Shown piece by piece: positions 36,106 through 36,688 of a stretch of DNA of 36,688 nt. This DNA is from SAR324 cluster bacterium (GTDB taxonomy: Bacteria; SAR324; JACQKK01), in assembly GCA_022574555.1 (NCBI GenBank), contig JACZRV010000028.1:1-36688 (forward strand), read 5' to 3'. The position numbers and the translations under genes are program-made. Position 1 is the stretch's first letter; the number at the start of each line of letters is the position of its first letter. The notes beneath the pieces are model-generated. The model worked only from the letters and a program-made list of their open reading frames with translations, did not search any database and had not been told where the DNA came from.

Positions 36106-36688
36106 GGCGCTCTTCCGCCAGCAGGGGGTTTTTGCACACGATGAGCCGCTCGCCGGGATAGTCCGGGCTGCTGACCTCGGCCAGGTCTCTCTGGTCGAAC
36201 AGGGAGAGCTGGAGCGTCCCCTCCTCGACCAGATGCTTGATGGCCGGTGCGCGCAGGGCGCTGATCCAGTCCAGCCCGGCGGGCTTCAACTCCTCCTTGA
36301 TGCGGGCCGCGGTGATCATCCCCCGATCCCCCACCAGCACCACCCGGCGCAACGCAAAGCGTTCTTTCAGCTTGGTGATCTGATCGGCGAGGGTCTTGGG
36401 ATCGGCGGTGTTGCCCTGGAAAACCTCCACCGCCACGGGACAACCGTCGGCGGCGCACAGCAGGCCGAAGACGATCTGCAACTTGCCTCGCTTGCCGTCG
36501 CGATTGTGGCCATAGGCCGCCAGCTCGCAATGACGGCCCTCCAGGTAGGTGGAAGCGAGGCGGGCATTACCAGTTTTAGCCTGTTTCTGAGCGAGATTCG
36601 GCGGAGGAAACGGGAGGAAATTGGCGAACAGCCAGCCGGCAGCATCTTGACCAGCGCCTCGCGCGAGTCCGCCGGCAAGGTCGGGATC
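36100..36688 (-). pseudogene. IS1634/IS4-type transposase fragment (runs off the right edge)
   Basis: Minus-strand frame from the edge to about 36100. The core reads STYLEGRHCELAAYGHNRDG, KLQIVFGLLCAADGCPVAVE, LVGDRGMITAARIKEELK and [20 protein letters not shown]. These match the central part of IS1634-like transposases. Upstream of STYLEG the expected YDxT block with the first catalytic Asp is not recognisable. The 3' end stops at the ISAs1 remnant, so the gene is truncated on at least one side. Whether the rest lies beyond the window cannot be seen. Confidence 0.8.

Overview
The window looks like a chromosomal segment of a motile, GC-rich gammaproteobacterium. The main evidence is a contiguous minus-strand flagellar block (fliR, flhB, flhA, flhF, flhG, fliA; 28431-35662) in the FlhF/FlhG/FliA arrangement typical of polarly flagellated gammaproteobacteria. 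Large PAS-rich sensor kinases and a tRNA-Arg(TCG) gene also fit. No species call is possible from the sequence alone.

Layout. 1-2750: an AT-rich, foreign-looking minus-strand operon of four genes. It has a 53-residue protein, an unknown protein, an RNase J-like metallo-beta-lactamase/beta-CASP protein and another unknown protein. Three of the four are broken, by two in-frame TAA codons and two one-base slips in 4-base homopolymers. The operon abuts an IS630 transposase remnant (to 3149). 3159-8702: an exported formylglycine-generating-enzyme-fold protein, a membrane-anchored M20 peptidase homologue lacking most catalytic residues, a left-handed beta-helix protein translationally coupled to a TPR membrane protein, and a persulfide-dioxygenase/glyoxalase II-like hydrolase. 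8952-12734: a two-gene DNA modification module (Eco57I-like methylase plus PD-(D/E)XK-like partner) beside the 3' end of tRNA-Arg. 13317-16143: a sensor kinase and an exported protein of the sulfite-oxidase molybdopterin fold without a molybdenum-ligand cysteine. 16144-21730: gene-poor and littered with remnants, with one unknown membrane protein and one intact periplasmic rhodanese. 21731-25888: a 1385-residue soluble hybrid kinase with seven PAS domains, the last matching the FixL haem-PAS. 25950-26702: a MORN-repeat secreted protein. 27070-28089: a DUF3179 protein read through an in-frame TGA. 28431-35662: the flagellar block. 35792-36688: nested, deleted insertion sequences upstream of fliR, where fliP/fliQ would often be.

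The most interesting item is the DUF3179 gene. Its only in-frame interruption is a TGA exactly where the family has the first cysteine of a CPLC motif. Downstream of the TGA is a 7-bp hairpin with a 5-nt G-containing loop beginning 20 nt after it, matching the general geometry of a bacterial SECIS element. It is therefore a candidate exported, probably lipid-anchored, selenoprotein with a U-x-x-C motif. Other second-look items are the decayed MBL operon as a possible undescribed accessory system, the M20 pseudoenzyme, the haem-PAS kinase and the methylase/nuclease pair at a tRNA.

Broken genes are concentrated in accessory regions, while the long flagellar and kinase genes are intact. This favours genuine decay over poor sequence quality, although the raw reads would decide it.
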